Of a stretch of 64,000 bases of DNA, positions 1-9,983 are shown one piece after another. Under the pieces are notes generated by a model that worked only from the letters and a program-made list of their open reading frames with translations, was not told where the DNA came from and did no database searches. The stretch is from Plectosphaerella cucumerina (taxonomy: Eukaryota; Ascomycota; Sordariomycetes; Glomerellales; Plectosphaerellaceae): contig JAGPXD010000001.1 of NCBI GenBank assembly GCA_020746995.1, positions 1,116,001 to 1,180,000 on the forward strand, written 5' to 3'. Position numbers and translations under genes: made by a program. The first letter of the stretch is position 1; each line of letters begins with the position of its first letter.

Positions 1-753
1 ATCGTCAATGCGATCCTGAACGAGCATCAGACCATCGTAGACATTGTGGCGTTTGTCAACAAGGGCGAGTTCCCGCGATCGCGGCTTGGCGAGAAGCAGC
101 GCGGCAAGATCCTCGCGGGATGGGTGACGCGCAAGATGCGTACCATTGCGCAGTTTGCCATCCGCGACGCGGCGCCGATGCCCGGCGAGGCTGTTGGCGG
201 CGAGACGACGGACCTCAACCGCGCATCTGTGGGCAGCCAGCGCAGCTCAGGTGTGCCAGCGGCTGGGTCGTCTAGCCTGCGGAACGTGGAGCATGCACCG
301 CAGATTCTGGAGCAGGAGGAGCTTGACCAGCAGATGGGGCGGATGGCAGCGATTCCCCCGGCGGAGATGCCGGCCGACGACCAGCGCGCGTCCTACGGGT
401 CAGCAGGTGGCGAGGCTCAGGGCCTCGGCGGTGCACCTCAGGGACGCGGGCTGCAGCTGGTTGACCACGGGAGCCAGGGCTACGGCTCGGGTGGCTACGA
501 CGGGCGATACGACGACGACCAAGACGATTCGCCGCCGGCCGTGGGACCCAAGCCTGGCGCAACACCGTCGATGGGCGGTTACCACGGGGCACCGCAGCTG
601 CGGTTGCCGGGAGTGGATGGTCGCGAGAGCATGGACGAGTGGCGGAGCGGTGGCGGAGGTGGGCGGGACGAGGAGGACTGGACGACGGACGCCATCATGC
701 ACATGAACTTGGCGAGCGACATGGAGCGGCGGCAGAACCAGGGCGGGGCATAG
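1..753 (+). CDS. C-terminal end of a CPS1/DIP2-like AMP-binding protein (5' part outside window)
   Basis: The reading frame is open from base 1 and stops at 751-753, so only the last 250 residues are present. The first ~55 residues contain GEFPRSRLGEKQRGKIL and WVTRKMRTIAQFAIRD, which I recognise as the conserved C-terminal end of fungal CPS1/DIP2-type proteins. These are very large proteins with tandem adenylate-forming (AMP-binding) domains and a DMAP1-binding N-terminus. CPS1 is linked to virulence and stress tolerance in plant pathogens, but its substrate is not established. The remaining ~190 residues are a low-complexity tail rich in Gly, Asp, Gln and Pro, probably disordered. The catalytic domains cannot be seen, so the name rests on this short conserved block. 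Confidence 0.72.
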   Translation: MVNAILNEHQTIVDIVAFVNKGEFPRSRLGEKQRGKILAGWVTRKMRTIAQFAIRDAAPMPGEAVGGETTDLNRASVGSQRSSGVPAAGSSSLRNVEHAPQILEQEELDQQMGRMAAIPPAEMPADDQRASYGSAGGEAQGLGGAPQGRGLQLVDHGSQGYGSGGYDGRYDDDQDDSPPAVGPKPGATPSMGGYHGAPQLRLPGVDGRESMDEWRSGGGGGRDEEDWTTDAIMHMNLASDMERRQNQGGA

Positions 754-1018
754 GCTCCCCGACGCCCGCAGCTGCAGCCGCTTCACCGGCCGTCGTACGG
801 GGGTTGACGTTTTCTTTTTGGTTGTCGGCGCGACGATTCCCCCTCTGGTCTTTCTCAGGAGCATCATATTATCATCATCATCATCCGGGAGGCGGGGCCA
901 CGGGTCTCCCGGCACACACACACTGGATAGCATGATGGGGTTTGTGGTTTACGAATTAGTCTTTATTCATCATGATTACTTGTTCACGTCTCTGCGTGTT
1001 TAATTAGGTGAGTTACGT

Positions 1019-2967
1019 CTAGAAACCCTCCTCCATCCACGACTCCATCTCGTGCTCGAGCTCGCGGCGGAGCAGGACATCGGCACCGGCCATGGTGCTG
1101 CCAGTCTTGGGGATGGTGAGGACGCCCTTTGCGACGAGATCCTGAGCGAGCTTGACGATGACGCCGTCGCAGCCCTTAGCAACGAGAATGTCGACGGCGA
1201 CGGGGAGGAGCTCCTCGCGACCGGTGATGGAGGAGAGGGAGGGGACCTCGCCGAGGGGGAAGACGCTGTCGGGGGCTTCGGTGAAGACGGAGATGCGGCT
1301 GGTGCCGAAACCCAGAGGGGCGCCGGGGACGGAGGCGCTGTAGCGGTTGCGAGGGGAGGCGCCGCCTGTGGCGCCGGGGTAGAGGACGATGGAGCGGGTG
1401 CACTGGGCGACGTCGTCCGAGGGGGGAGGACCTCGGAGTTGAACCAGTCCATGAAGATTGTCTTGTTGCGGAGAGCATCTTCGCGCCAAGAGTCGGGGAC
1501 GGAGTCGCCCCAGGCCCAGCGGGAGAGGGGGACGGGGTTGACGAAGGGGCGGCGGCCGTCGTGTTTGGCGGCGTAGTCGCGGTAGAAGGGCTCGCGAACG
1601 AGGGGGATCTGTTCCTTGGTGATGAGGGTGGCGTAGGTTGGGCCGAGGAGGGTGGCGAGGTCGACTGCGGGTGCGGACGAGGGACGGGATGACTGCCAGG
1701 CCGTGTTGATGTTGAAGGGGGTAGCTTCGGCGCCGATGAGGGAGGCGAGGGAGGCGGCGAAGTCGTTGAGGAGGCGGCCGGCGGCGGTGTTGGAGTTGGG
1801 GAAGCCCATGGTCAGGAGGGTGGAGGGGTACTTGTAGTCCTTTGCGCCGGTGTAGGAGGTGTAGTTTCCGCCGTACATGGCCTTGTTAGCCTTGTCCCAG
1901 AGGGCGGGGTCGCGGACGAGGAAGCCGGGGGTGTCGAGGGTAGGGCTCAGGGGCATGACATTGTCCAGGGAAACGAGACCGTGGGAGGGGCGGTTGCCGA
2001 AGATGCCTTGAGCTCCGGCTGGACCGCGAATGGAACCGCCCGTGTCGGAGCCGACGGCGATGTCAAGCCAGGGGTAGGAGGCGACGGAGGCGCCGGCACC
2101 GGCGGAGGAGGAGGAGGGGTTGTTGTAGCCATCGCCGCGGGGGTTGAAGGGGGCGTGGTAGTCGACCCAGTCTGCGGTGGGGGACTCGCCGTTGGCGAAC
2201 TGCGACGTCTTCTGGTAGCCTACGACGATGCCGCCGGCGTCGATCAGGTTCTGGATGGCCGGGGCGGTACGGCGCGCGGGAGGGTAGAGGGACCACCAGG
2301 CGCGGTTACCGTTAGACTTGCGGGCACCGGCGAGGTCGTAGATGTCCTTGACGCCGATGCGGACGCCGGCCAGGGGCTTGTCGGCCGAGGGGGTGAAGTA
2401 GAGGCGCGAGGGGACGCCGACGGTCAGGGAGGCGGTAGAGGGGATCTGGGCCGACAGGGGCTGGAAGGTGTCCTCGGGGGAGTGGAGGAGGGCCTCGCTG
2501 AAGGCGCCGCCAAAGTCGACGTAGAGGCGGAAGGCCTGGTAGACTTCGCCGGAGCGGGTGTCGAGGAAGTAGGGGCCCGAGGGGATGGAGGCGTTCCCGG
2601 CAAAGGGGAGGACGAGGGAGCGGACGTCGTCGTGGAAGGAGGACTTGGACAGGCAAGGGCCCGGGGTGTGGCTGGCGAGGAGGACGGTGGAGAGGAAGCC
2701 GGACTGCCAAACGTCGTCCTTGGATGACCAGGTGTCGAAGAGGTCGGGGAGGGAGGATGCAGCAACCGAAGAGTCGGAGACGACGGTCACGGGGGTGAGG
2801 CCGAAGGACTGGGGGAGGTTGCGGACGTCGAGGGGCCCGGCGTGAGCGCGGCCTTGGGAGTAGGGGGAGACGTAGTAGTCGATGTCGCCGATCTTGAAGG
2901 AGGCGCCGGTTGTGACGAGCTGGGCTGCTGCCGAGGCGGCGAGGGCGAGGAGGGAGAGGGACTTCAT
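1019..2967 (-). CDS. Secreted amidase-signature hydrolase, interrupted by a one-base frameshift
   Basis: The N-terminus is a signal peptide (MKSLSLLALAASAAAQ). An amidase-signature domain follows: the general-base lysine is in GVKDIYDLAGARKSNG (about residue 207), the serine-rich segment NNPSSSSAGAGASVASYPW near 285, and the GSDTGGSIRGPAGAQG block with the nucleophile region near 305. These proteins are often labelled GatA-like but are extracellular or vacuolar amidases. Near residue 515 the frame fails: after FNSEVLPP the original frame runs into Pro/Ser low complexity, while the neighbouring frame continues as SDDVAQCTRSIVLYPGATGG and ends at 1019. The shift lies at the six-G run 1421-1426, and one missing base explains it. 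It is either a sequencing or assembly error or a real disruption that loses the last ~135 residues. The start is the first ATG, directly before the signal peptide. Confidence 0.8.
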
Positions 2968-4404
2968 GGTGAAGTGGCAGGGGAAGGGCAGAGGGGGGGG
3001 GATGTCTGTGGCCTCGATGCTGCTGCTGAACCAGGAGGAGAGGGCATACAGTGATGGCTGGGGCGCCAGGGCAGCTTTATAGTGCGATGCCTGGGTTGCA
3101 TCCAGAGACTGGGCGCCTGGATGGGGAAGCTAGAGGAGCTATGCTGCATGTCTTGGAGAGCTGTGCGTGTGTGTTCCTGTGCCTGTTCCTGGCGGCGTGT
3201 CTTGGCGGACCGGGGGATGGCAATGGGTTGTCGTTGGGCTTATCAGTGACATCTCAGCGGGGCATGGCCCCAGGATCCCCGGTCATGGTGTTGGCCCGAG
3301 GGGATGGGATGTTTCTCGTGGGGTGTCGAGGTGTGTGCTGGGGTGTTCGGGCAGGGTGGTGTCTGTCAGGGCTGTCAGAGACAGCTTGACAGCGCGGACA
3401 GAAGAAGTCAGATCAAGTAGTGCAGACGGTTGAGTAGACAGGTGTCAGAATGTCACTGCTGTCTTCAGTCCTCGATGAAACCGTCGGCCAGGAACAACAT
3501 AACGCCCGCCGGCCACGTGGGTGCGGCGCCGGCGCCAGGGGAACGGTTCGTGATGGCCTCTACCCGGGAATTAGGGTGGTACCATCCGAGGGTACCGATA
3601 TCTCCTGCGAGGATTCGATAGTCCTGGCGCCACGCTTCTCAGAGGGGCATGGCTTGGTATGAGAGGTCCGGAGTTCCATTGCTGTCGGGCAACTCCAAGC
3701 TCGCCTGGCAAAGGCACAACGAAAGGTCCGAGATAAGGAATCCGGTGAGTCGGGGTGGAGGACGAGGAGGAGGAGGTCTTGTTGCTCGCTTGAGCTGCAG
3801 CTGGTGGATGTGCCCCGGAATTTGCTCTTATCGTGTCGGCCAACCTTGTGCGGGGTGATAGTGGTTGATAGGGGGCACGTTTAATTCTTATGTAAGGGCG
3901 GGCATCTTCACCCCTTTTCCAACTGGTCAGCACTTGATGGAACATGAACTCTTGACATAGATGCTCACCTTTCTCCGACAGGCAGACCCTTTCCACAACA
4001 TCCACATCATGTCAAACTCGTCCCCAGATACCTGCAGAGAAATCGATGACATCCCAAGTCCCAGCGATAAGACACTCCGCATCCCTGCCGTTGGTGCTAG
4101 GCCCGATGAAGAAGCTCGAAATGAGCCGAAGCCGGCCCCAAGCATCCCGTCCTTCGGCCGATTCGATGCCCCTCCCCGTCCCCCACCCGACCTCCATGAT
4201 AGCCGTCCATTACGTTGTCTTTATTCACTTCCGGTCCGTCAAAGAAGCCGACTGGCTGTTTGGCAGCTGTAGGCCGAACAGGTTCGTTGTCTTGGAGTAT
4301 GGGGAACATCCACCCCTTTAAACACCTCAGTCTACGCCAATACGACCCTATCGTACAGACTGATGGACCCCGAGAGCCGACCAGGATAGGGGCTGGAGGA
4401 AGGT
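2968..4404. other. Intergenic: amidase promoter side and unexplained sequence
   Basis: No convincing gene. Short ORFs here lack conserved motifs and sit on both strands. The first ~200 bases are the amidase promoter and leader (minus strand). A GAGGAGGAGG-like purine stretch occurs near 3760-3780. The rest is unassigned. Confidence 0.5.
3076..3081 (-). promoter_or_regulatory. TATA box of the amidase gene
   Basis: TATAAA on the minus strand, 109 bases upstream of the amidase ATG at 2967, a usual distance for a fungal TATA element once a leader is allowed for. Inferred from position and sequence only. Confidence 0.45.
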
Positions 4405-5538
4405 CTAGTCGTTCTTCTGCACCTTCGGGAACGCAAACCACACCCCCATCATCACCACAAGCAACCCCACCATGATCGGCTGCAACACCCAGACTCCCGT
4501 CGAGCCCGCGATCGCACCGACTGTGAACGGAGAAATAGTCCCCCTGCACCCCCAATCGCCAGCGCGAACCCCATGCAGACGACATGCAGATGCTTGGGGA
4601 GCAGCTTGGCCGCCAGAGTGATAGCAGCAGGGTAAAGCGGGCCAAGGAAGAAGCCGAGGAACACCGCCACAGCAGAAACGATGAACTGCGGGACGAGCCC
4701 AGAAGAGAAGCTGCCGCCCGATGGACAACGTGATGTAGGCCAGGACGGACAACCTCTCGCCAAACTTGTCCATCACAAAGCCCAAGAGCGCACGACCAGC
4801 CACCGTACTAGCCCAGAAACCTGACGAGGAGGCTCCGGCTGCAAAGGGATTGGCGTTTCTGACGCGTAGCGTGAGTGTCACCACCCAGCCTCCAGACCAA
4901 CTGTGGTTCTTAGCTTCATAAGTAAGCGCTGAAGATACAGACTTGCCCTCGACGGCCATGATGGCAAATGCGGCGAAGCGGCACACGGGAGCGACGAGAC
5001 CTACGCCGCGCTGGCCCCAGCGCATCTGGATTCGGGAGTTGGTGAAGGCCGCTACGGAGTAGCCCGCGAAGGGGGTGAGGAAGATGATGGACACGGGAGT
5101 GTAGCTTAGGTTGTAGTAGTCCTCGAACTGGGGAGGTCAGACGGGATTAAGGGGTTGACTTGTCAGGGAAAGAGACGTACGAAAGGAAGGAGGGCCTGGA
5201 TAGCAGAGTGTTTGTTAGCTTGATGGTTGGGGGTTCAGAATTGGGTTGTCGTCACTTACACCGACGGCGACATCGTTCGCCCTGCGATCAAGTAGGAGAG
5301 ATACGCGAAACCGAGCCGGGGAATATTTTTTCGAGGTTTGTTCCATTCTTGCTGGTTGGCATCCCCCAAGATTGGAGGCTGGGAGATGCTCGTCTGGGCT
5401 TCATCGTCGCCGGCTCCTGGCGGAGCCGTGCTGTTCCGCGAGAATTTGCTCGAGGGGATGTAAGGGGAAACCATCCGGACAACTGAGAGCCACTGGTTCC
5501 GGCACTCCACTTTGTGTCGTTGTCTGTGTCTGGGACAT
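4405..5538 (-). pseudogene. Decayed MFS transporter, BSC6-like family
   Basis: Pieces of a fungal major-facilitator carrier are readable on the minus strand in changing frames. An N-terminal piece starts MSQTQTTTQSG at 5538. It is followed by NIPRLGFAYLSYLIAG, ALLPF and FEDYYNLSYTPVSIIFLTPF, the last three joined by two plausible small introns (about 5259-5196 and 5180-5132). Then come GGWVVTLTLRV, GRALLGFVMDKFGERLSVLAY, LVPQFIVSAVAVFLGFFLGP and LLPKHLHVVCMGFALAIGG, ending FAFPKVQKND. Frames change near 5420, near 5283, in the GERLSVLAYITLSIG-LVPQF region (about 4690-4720) and near 4535. The central cytoplasmic loop and about four to five membrane helices expected between CRFAAFAIMAV and GGWVV are missing; only ~19 unrelated residues remain there (about 4895-4955). 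Such a protein could not transport. Family members are usually about 450-480 residues. Confidence 0.8.
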
Positions 5539-6289
5539 ATTCGCGGCTTTCGTATCGAGGTCAGTTGAAGGAGTCGAGTAGTTGGAGTGTATAAAGGGCA
5601 ATGTCGACGTCCACGGGTGTACAAAAGGGCGAGCAATGTGAATAAGCTGAAGTCAAGTGTCTTCGGAACACGAGCAGATACCCGTCGTTCGGCGTGACTC
5701 AATCCATCCAGGAGGATATGCCAAGGCCAACATGACGTCTCGAGAAGCGGAGAGTGATGTACATATTGTCTATGATTTTCAATCTTGGGCTTAGGTGGGC
5801 AATTTCAGCCATGCACGATGGCCGTCTGGCAGGTTGGAGAAATGAGATGCCAACCGGTTTCCTCTCTAGTGCAGTATTGAAGAAAAATAGCGGGTATGCA
5901 TGTCCTGGACCGGCCCGTCTGACGGTTTCCCCGCGGACAATCTAGCGCTGCCTTCGTCATATGCACTTTATGCAGGCTGACATAGATAGGTATGAACAGA
6001 ATGCAAGATCGGACTTTTTGCAGAACTGGTAGCTTGGGTTTCACTGCTTTGAGTTGAGTCTACTCTAACATCCTTGATATGTGGTACTCAAACACAGTTC
6101 AGCATCCACCGGCGAACGAAATAGTGGCACGTAAAGGGGCTGGAGCACTGACGTATAATCCTCCAACGAATCGGTCATAGATAGTCCATCATATCTACAG
6201 ATGATCTCTTGACACAACAGATCGGACTGCCTGCTGTTGTAGTTGACCTACACGCTAACCCTCTTGTCAAGAAGCTCCATCTAACAACC
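5539..6289. other. Intergenic between MFS relic and GST
   Basis: Ancestral promoter of the MFS relic plus the 3' flank of the GST gene. No gene or RNA is recognisable; it looks more AT-rich than its neighbours. Confidence 0.5.
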
Positions 6290-6973
6290 CTACAGGTCAA
6301 TCTTCTTCCCAACAGTCGCCATAACATCCTTCGCCGCCGGCCGTTCATCAACCCTCTTGAACCACCCCAGAAAGTTCTCCCTGCCCGGCGCCAGCACCCA
6401 CGGCGCAACCGCATGCTCCCCATCAACCATCATCTTCAACAACCCATACAAATGCACATCCGCCGCCGAAAACCTTTCTCCAGCCAGATAGTCCCGTCCC
6501 TCCAGCTCATCATCCAGCCTGTTCAGCGCCCTGTTCACCGCCACCTTTCCATTCACCCTCGCCTCCGGCGTCGGCTGCCTATTCCCCTTGTAGAAATCGA
6601 TCGAATCAGGCCCGTTGCGGAACCACTCGATGACGGGCTGCGCGATCTCCAGGTCCATTCTGCGCACCCACATGCGCGTTTCCGCCCTTTCGAGGGCGTT
6701 GGAACCGTAGAGGGAGGTGCCGCCCTTGGCGATTTCGTCGAGGTACTCGCAGATGGCTGTGATCTCGGTGATGACGACGGCATCATCGCCGTTGCCGACG
6801 CGGAGGGCGGGAAGTTCGCCCCGGGGGTTGATTTTGCGGTAGGCCAGACGGCGGTTTTGGAGAGTCATGATGTCGACCGGCTCGACGTCGATGGTGAGGC
6901 CCTTGCGCTCCAGGGCGAAGAGGCGCACGACCCAGGGGTTCGGAGCTGGGGCGTCGTAAAGCGTCAGGCTCAT
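6290..6973 (-). CDS. Glutathione S-transferase
   Basis: A single-exon 227-residue protein, the normal length for a cytosolic GST. Residues 1-85 read as the thioredoxin-fold glutathione-binding domain: MSLTLYDAPAPNPWVVRLFALERKG at the N-terminus, then KINPRGELPALRV with the cis-proline, and ITEITAICEYLD. The helical domain follows (about 95-220), with WVRRMDLEIAQPVIEWF and RDYLAGERFSAADVHLYGLL, the N-capping/hydrophobic-staple region typical of GSTs. It would conjugate glutathione to electrophiles in the cytosol; the substrate is unknown. In place of a Tyr or Ser near residue 12 the sequence reads PAPNPW, so the catalytic hydroxyl is not obvious. No intron is needed. Confidence 0.88.
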   Translation of the reverse strand: MSLTLYDAPAPNPWVVRLFALERKGLTIDVEPVDIMTLQNRRLAYRKINPRGELPALRVGNGDDAVVITEITAICEYLDEIAKGGTSLYGSNALERAETRMWVRRMDLEIAQPVIEWFRNGPDSIDFYKGNRQPTPEARVNGKVAVNRALNRLDDELEGRDYLAGERFSAADVHLYGLLKMMVDGEHAVAPWVLAPGRENFLGWFKRVDERPAAKDVMATVGKKIDL

Positions 6974-7745
6974 GTTGGGCTTTTTGGAGTGAGAGATGAA
7001 GTTGAAGTTGATGGTAGATGGAGATGCTGTGAAGCAGAGGCAGTCGATGATGATCGAATCACTTCATTACACCTGGACAACTTCTTTATATGTTCCCAGT
7101 TCCCAAACCATTGCCTCGCTTTCGGTTTCCCTTCCAATGCTAACCCCGAGCCTCGTCGTCGTTCACATTATCGGATCCCGTCTTCTTCGCTATCCCCGAG
7201 AATCATGCCTAAAGTCCGGCACGCCATCCACATGAAGTAAAAAAGTCATCGCTCTCACGGACCAAACTCTGCTTCGATGCCCTCCAAGTGGGTCGCTAGA
7301 TTTACTGGGAACCAGCGCATCCCCGCGGACTGCAAGCCACCGACGTGTGCTGCACTGCTTCCCCTTCTTCCTCTGCTCCCCCTTGTAGTCCGTCCCACGT
7401 GACATCGCCTTGGATGACCAAACTCTGACTGAACGACCGAACATGCACTTAAACCTCGAAGCCATGCAATACCCCTGAGTGCAAAGTAACATGTATTCTC
7501 GCTCATAGCCTGTCATGCAGACCGGCCCGGGTCGCCCCAGTCTATCGCTCCCATGCATTCTTCGCTGTGCCATGCAACAAATTGCTTCACATTCCAGCCG
7601 TGCTCCGACCCGCCGCCGCTGCGCCGTACATAAAACAAAAACAGAACGGCCGCCCCTCGGCCTGGCCTGACATGTCCGGGTATCTTCGTCTTCATTCATC
7701 CGCCACGTCTCGCAGTATGCACCCCTCGACCCCAACTCTGGCCGC
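6974..7745. other. Intergenic: GST promoter and 3' flank of the next gene
   Basis: Both neighbours are on the minus strand, so this holds the GST promoter and leader and the 3' end of the gene starting at 9983. Nothing else is recognisable. Confidence 0.5.
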
Positions 7746-9983
7746 TCACAGCCAGCCCAGCAGGTCGAGAGTGCTTCGCGCGTCCGACGCGCTCATGCCG
7801 CTCACACCGACGGCCCGGGCCTGCGTGCCCTTGCGCAGCCGTTGCAGGCCCGCCGCCACCTTCCACGCCTCCTCCTCGTCGAGCACAAACAGGTAGCGCT
7901 TGTTCTCCTGGTCGCGAATCGTCGCCCGCAGCACGTGAAGGCCCCTAGCCTTCCACGCGCCAGTCTGCCCAGCCGAAGTCGACATGTTAGCATCGCGCAG
8001 CTTGCCGTCGCACAGTCCGACGCGACAGCTGTCCCGGCACGACCGGTGCAGCTCCGTCAGATACGCCTCGGCCTCGTCGCCCTGCAGGGATTTTCCAGCG
8101 CCTCTCTCCGCCGCGCGGCCAAATTGGCTCGCCGCCATCTTGTGCAGAAAACTCGTGGGCTGAGGGCCCGAACCAGACGCAGGGGTCGATGGAGCGAACA
8201 AGCAGTGCTGGGGGCACCATACCTCGACCGACTTGAGCGTCCAGGCCTTGACGTCCCACTCGCGCTGTGGAACACCTCGGACGTCGTCGTCGATGAACAG
8301 CCCCGCAGTCGTCACCCGGAGGATGAGCCCGTCCGTCACCGCGCCGACGCCCGACAACAAGTTGCTGGCCGGCGTCTTGGCGAACTGGTTCATGAACAGG
8401 TACACCGCCTTGATGACGATCTTGTCGGGGTCCTTGGTCGCGTACGGGGCGCGCATGCTAGGCGGCGGGGTCGTGTGCGCCGTGGTCGCCGACGGCGCCC
8501 AGGAGGATTCGGAGCCCACGGACGAGGCCGCCCGTCCGTGGTGGGATTTTCGGGGGTGATCGTACGGTCGGTAGGAGTGTGCCTCCTCTTCGGGATCGAG
8601 GTGGGTCCTCGATGACGGCGCCGGGGGCCGTCTGCTCTGGTTGTTCGATGAAGCTGTAGAACGCGGGGGTCTTGTTGGCGACGCAGCGGCTTTGGGGGTG
8701 GAAGCAGAAGCAGAAGCAGTAGCAGAAGCGGGGGCGCGAGGAGGTGGAGGAGCAGCAGAAGCAGTTGCGGAAGCAGTTGTGGACGCTGGGGCGCGAGGAG
8801 GAGGAGCAGAAGCAGTTGCTGAAGCAGACGCAGACGCAGATGCTGGGGCGCGAGCAGGAGGGGGGGCTGGGGTGGGAGCGGTGCCTTTCGGCCACGGGTT
8901 GGTCTTCTCGCCAACCCCCGAGTAGGCGTACGTACTTCCCTGACGGGCCGTCCGGGCGGCCGTTTCCGTTTCGCGGCGGAGGCGCTCTTCGGCCTCTTTC
9001 TTCCGGAGCTCCTCGAGCTCCTTTTTGCGTTCCTCGGCCTTCTTCTTGAGCTCTTCGGCCTCTCTGACCTTTCGCAGGGCCTCCTCTTTCTCCTTGGCCT
9101 CGCGGTCCGCCTTTTCCTTCTCCAGGCGCTCCCGCTCGGCCGTCTCTTTCTGCAGCTTCTGCCGGAGCTCTTCCTTTTCTCGCTCCTCGGCTTCCGCCTT
9201 TTCTCTGCGCTCGCGGGCCTCCTTTTCCCGCCTCTCACGTTCGCGGGCCTCCTTTTCGCGGAACTCCCGGAGACGGCGGGCGGCGTCGGCTTTCCGCTTG
9301 TCGTCCTCTGCCTTTTTCTTCCGTTCCTCCTCCTTTCGTTTCGTTTCCTCGCGGGCTCTTTCCCAAGCACTCGGGCCCGGCGGGGGCTCTTTCGGGGGCG
9401 GAGGTGGAGGCGGCTGCGGTTGCGGCGGGGGTGATTCGGATCTGGTGTTGGCGCCCGGGGGCGGTTGCTGCCACGATTGTTTCGGCCCGTTCGTGTTACC
9501 GTTCTGATTCGGAGGCGGTTCGTTGTGTGGTGGTGGCGGCGGGGGCGGAGACGATGAACCGGTGTTGGCGGTGCCACCGGGGCTGCCACCGGGGTGATGG
9601 GAGCCACCATAGGAGCTTCCACCGCTGGAAGACCCGGCGGGAGGCGCCTGAGCCTGCCACTGACCCATGGCCCAGGCCACGAGGCCGACGGCGATGATGA
9701 GCAGGAACATGCCGGTCGATCCCATGCCCTCAAAGTTGCGCCACCACGCCTGGAAGGCCGGAGCCATACTCTGGAAGAGGACGACAAGGATCAGGGCACA
9801 GGCGAAGCCGGCGGCGAAGCTGGGCCCGTTGGCGTTCATGGCGGGCAGGTAGATGAAGCCTCCGCCCTTGTCTCGCTGGGGGATGATGAAGATGTCATAG
9901 TTGCCAGGACCGAGGCCGCCGCCGCCGTTTGTGGTTTTGGGCTTCTCGCCATGTGGCGGGGGCGGGGGTGGTGGTCCATCCAT
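7746..9983 (-). CDS. Proline-rich two-TM protein with long charged coiled coil and PH-like C-terminus
   Basis: 745 residues in one exon. A short Pro-run N-terminus is followed by two hydrophobic helices (about 50-72, FAAGFACALILVVLFQSM, and 88-107, GMFLLIIAVGLVAWAMG). Then comes a disordered Gly/Ser/Pro linker and a strongly charged coiled coil (about 205-340) of Glu-Lys-Arg heptads. A Pro/Ala/Ser linker with repeated ASATASA-like units precedes a folded C-terminal domain (about 535-735) containing KIVIKAVYLFMNQF, LILRVTTAGLFIDDDVRG, WDVKAWTLKSVEVWCP and KRYLFVLDEEEAWKVAAGL. The alternating strands and terminal helix look like a PH fold, but this is inference. I recognise this as a conserved fungal architecture without an assigned function. 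It could be a membrane-anchored scaffold or tether. The Ala/Ser linker is GC-rich and repetitive (about 8700-8870). Confidence 0.75.
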   Translation of the reverse strand: MDGPPPPPPPHGEKPKTTNGGGGLGPGNYDIFIIPQRDKGGGFIYLPAMNANGPSFAAGFACALILVVLFQSMAPAFQAWWRNFEGMGSTGMFLLIIAVGLVAWAMGQWQAQAPPAGSSSGGSSYGGSHHPGGSPGGTANTGSSSPPPPPPPHNEPPPNQNGNTNGPKQSWQQPPPGANTRSESPPPQPQPPPPPPPKEPPPGPSAWERAREETKRKEEERKKKAEDDKRKADAARRLREFREKEARERERREKEARERREKAEAEEREKEELRQKLQKETAERERLEKEKADREAKEKEEALRKVREAEELKKKAEERKKELEELRKKEAEERLRRETETAARTARQGSTYAYSGVGEKTNPWPKGTAPTPAPPPARAPASASASASATASAPPPRAPASTTASATASAAPPPPRAPASATASASASTPKAAASPTRPPRSTASSNNQSRRPPAPSSRTHLDPEEEAHSYRPYDHPRKSHHGRAASSVGSESSWAPSATTAHTTPPPSMRAPYATKDPDKIVIKAVYLFMNQFAKTPASNLLSGVGAVTDGLILRVTTAGLFIDDDVRGVPQREWDVKAWTLKSVEVWCPQHCLFAPSTPASGSGPQPTSFLHKMAASQFGRAAERGAGKSLQGDEAEAYLTELHRSCRDSCRVGLCDGKLRDANMSTSAGQTGAWKARGLHVLRATIRDQENKRYLFVLDEEEAWKVAAGLQRLRKGTQARAVGVSGMSASDARSTLDLLGWL

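Noticed and set aside
8390..9787. 465-codon minus-strand ORF in another frame of the coiled-coil gene
   Set aside because: Arg/Pro-rich frame shadow caused by the repetitive GC-rich coding sequence.
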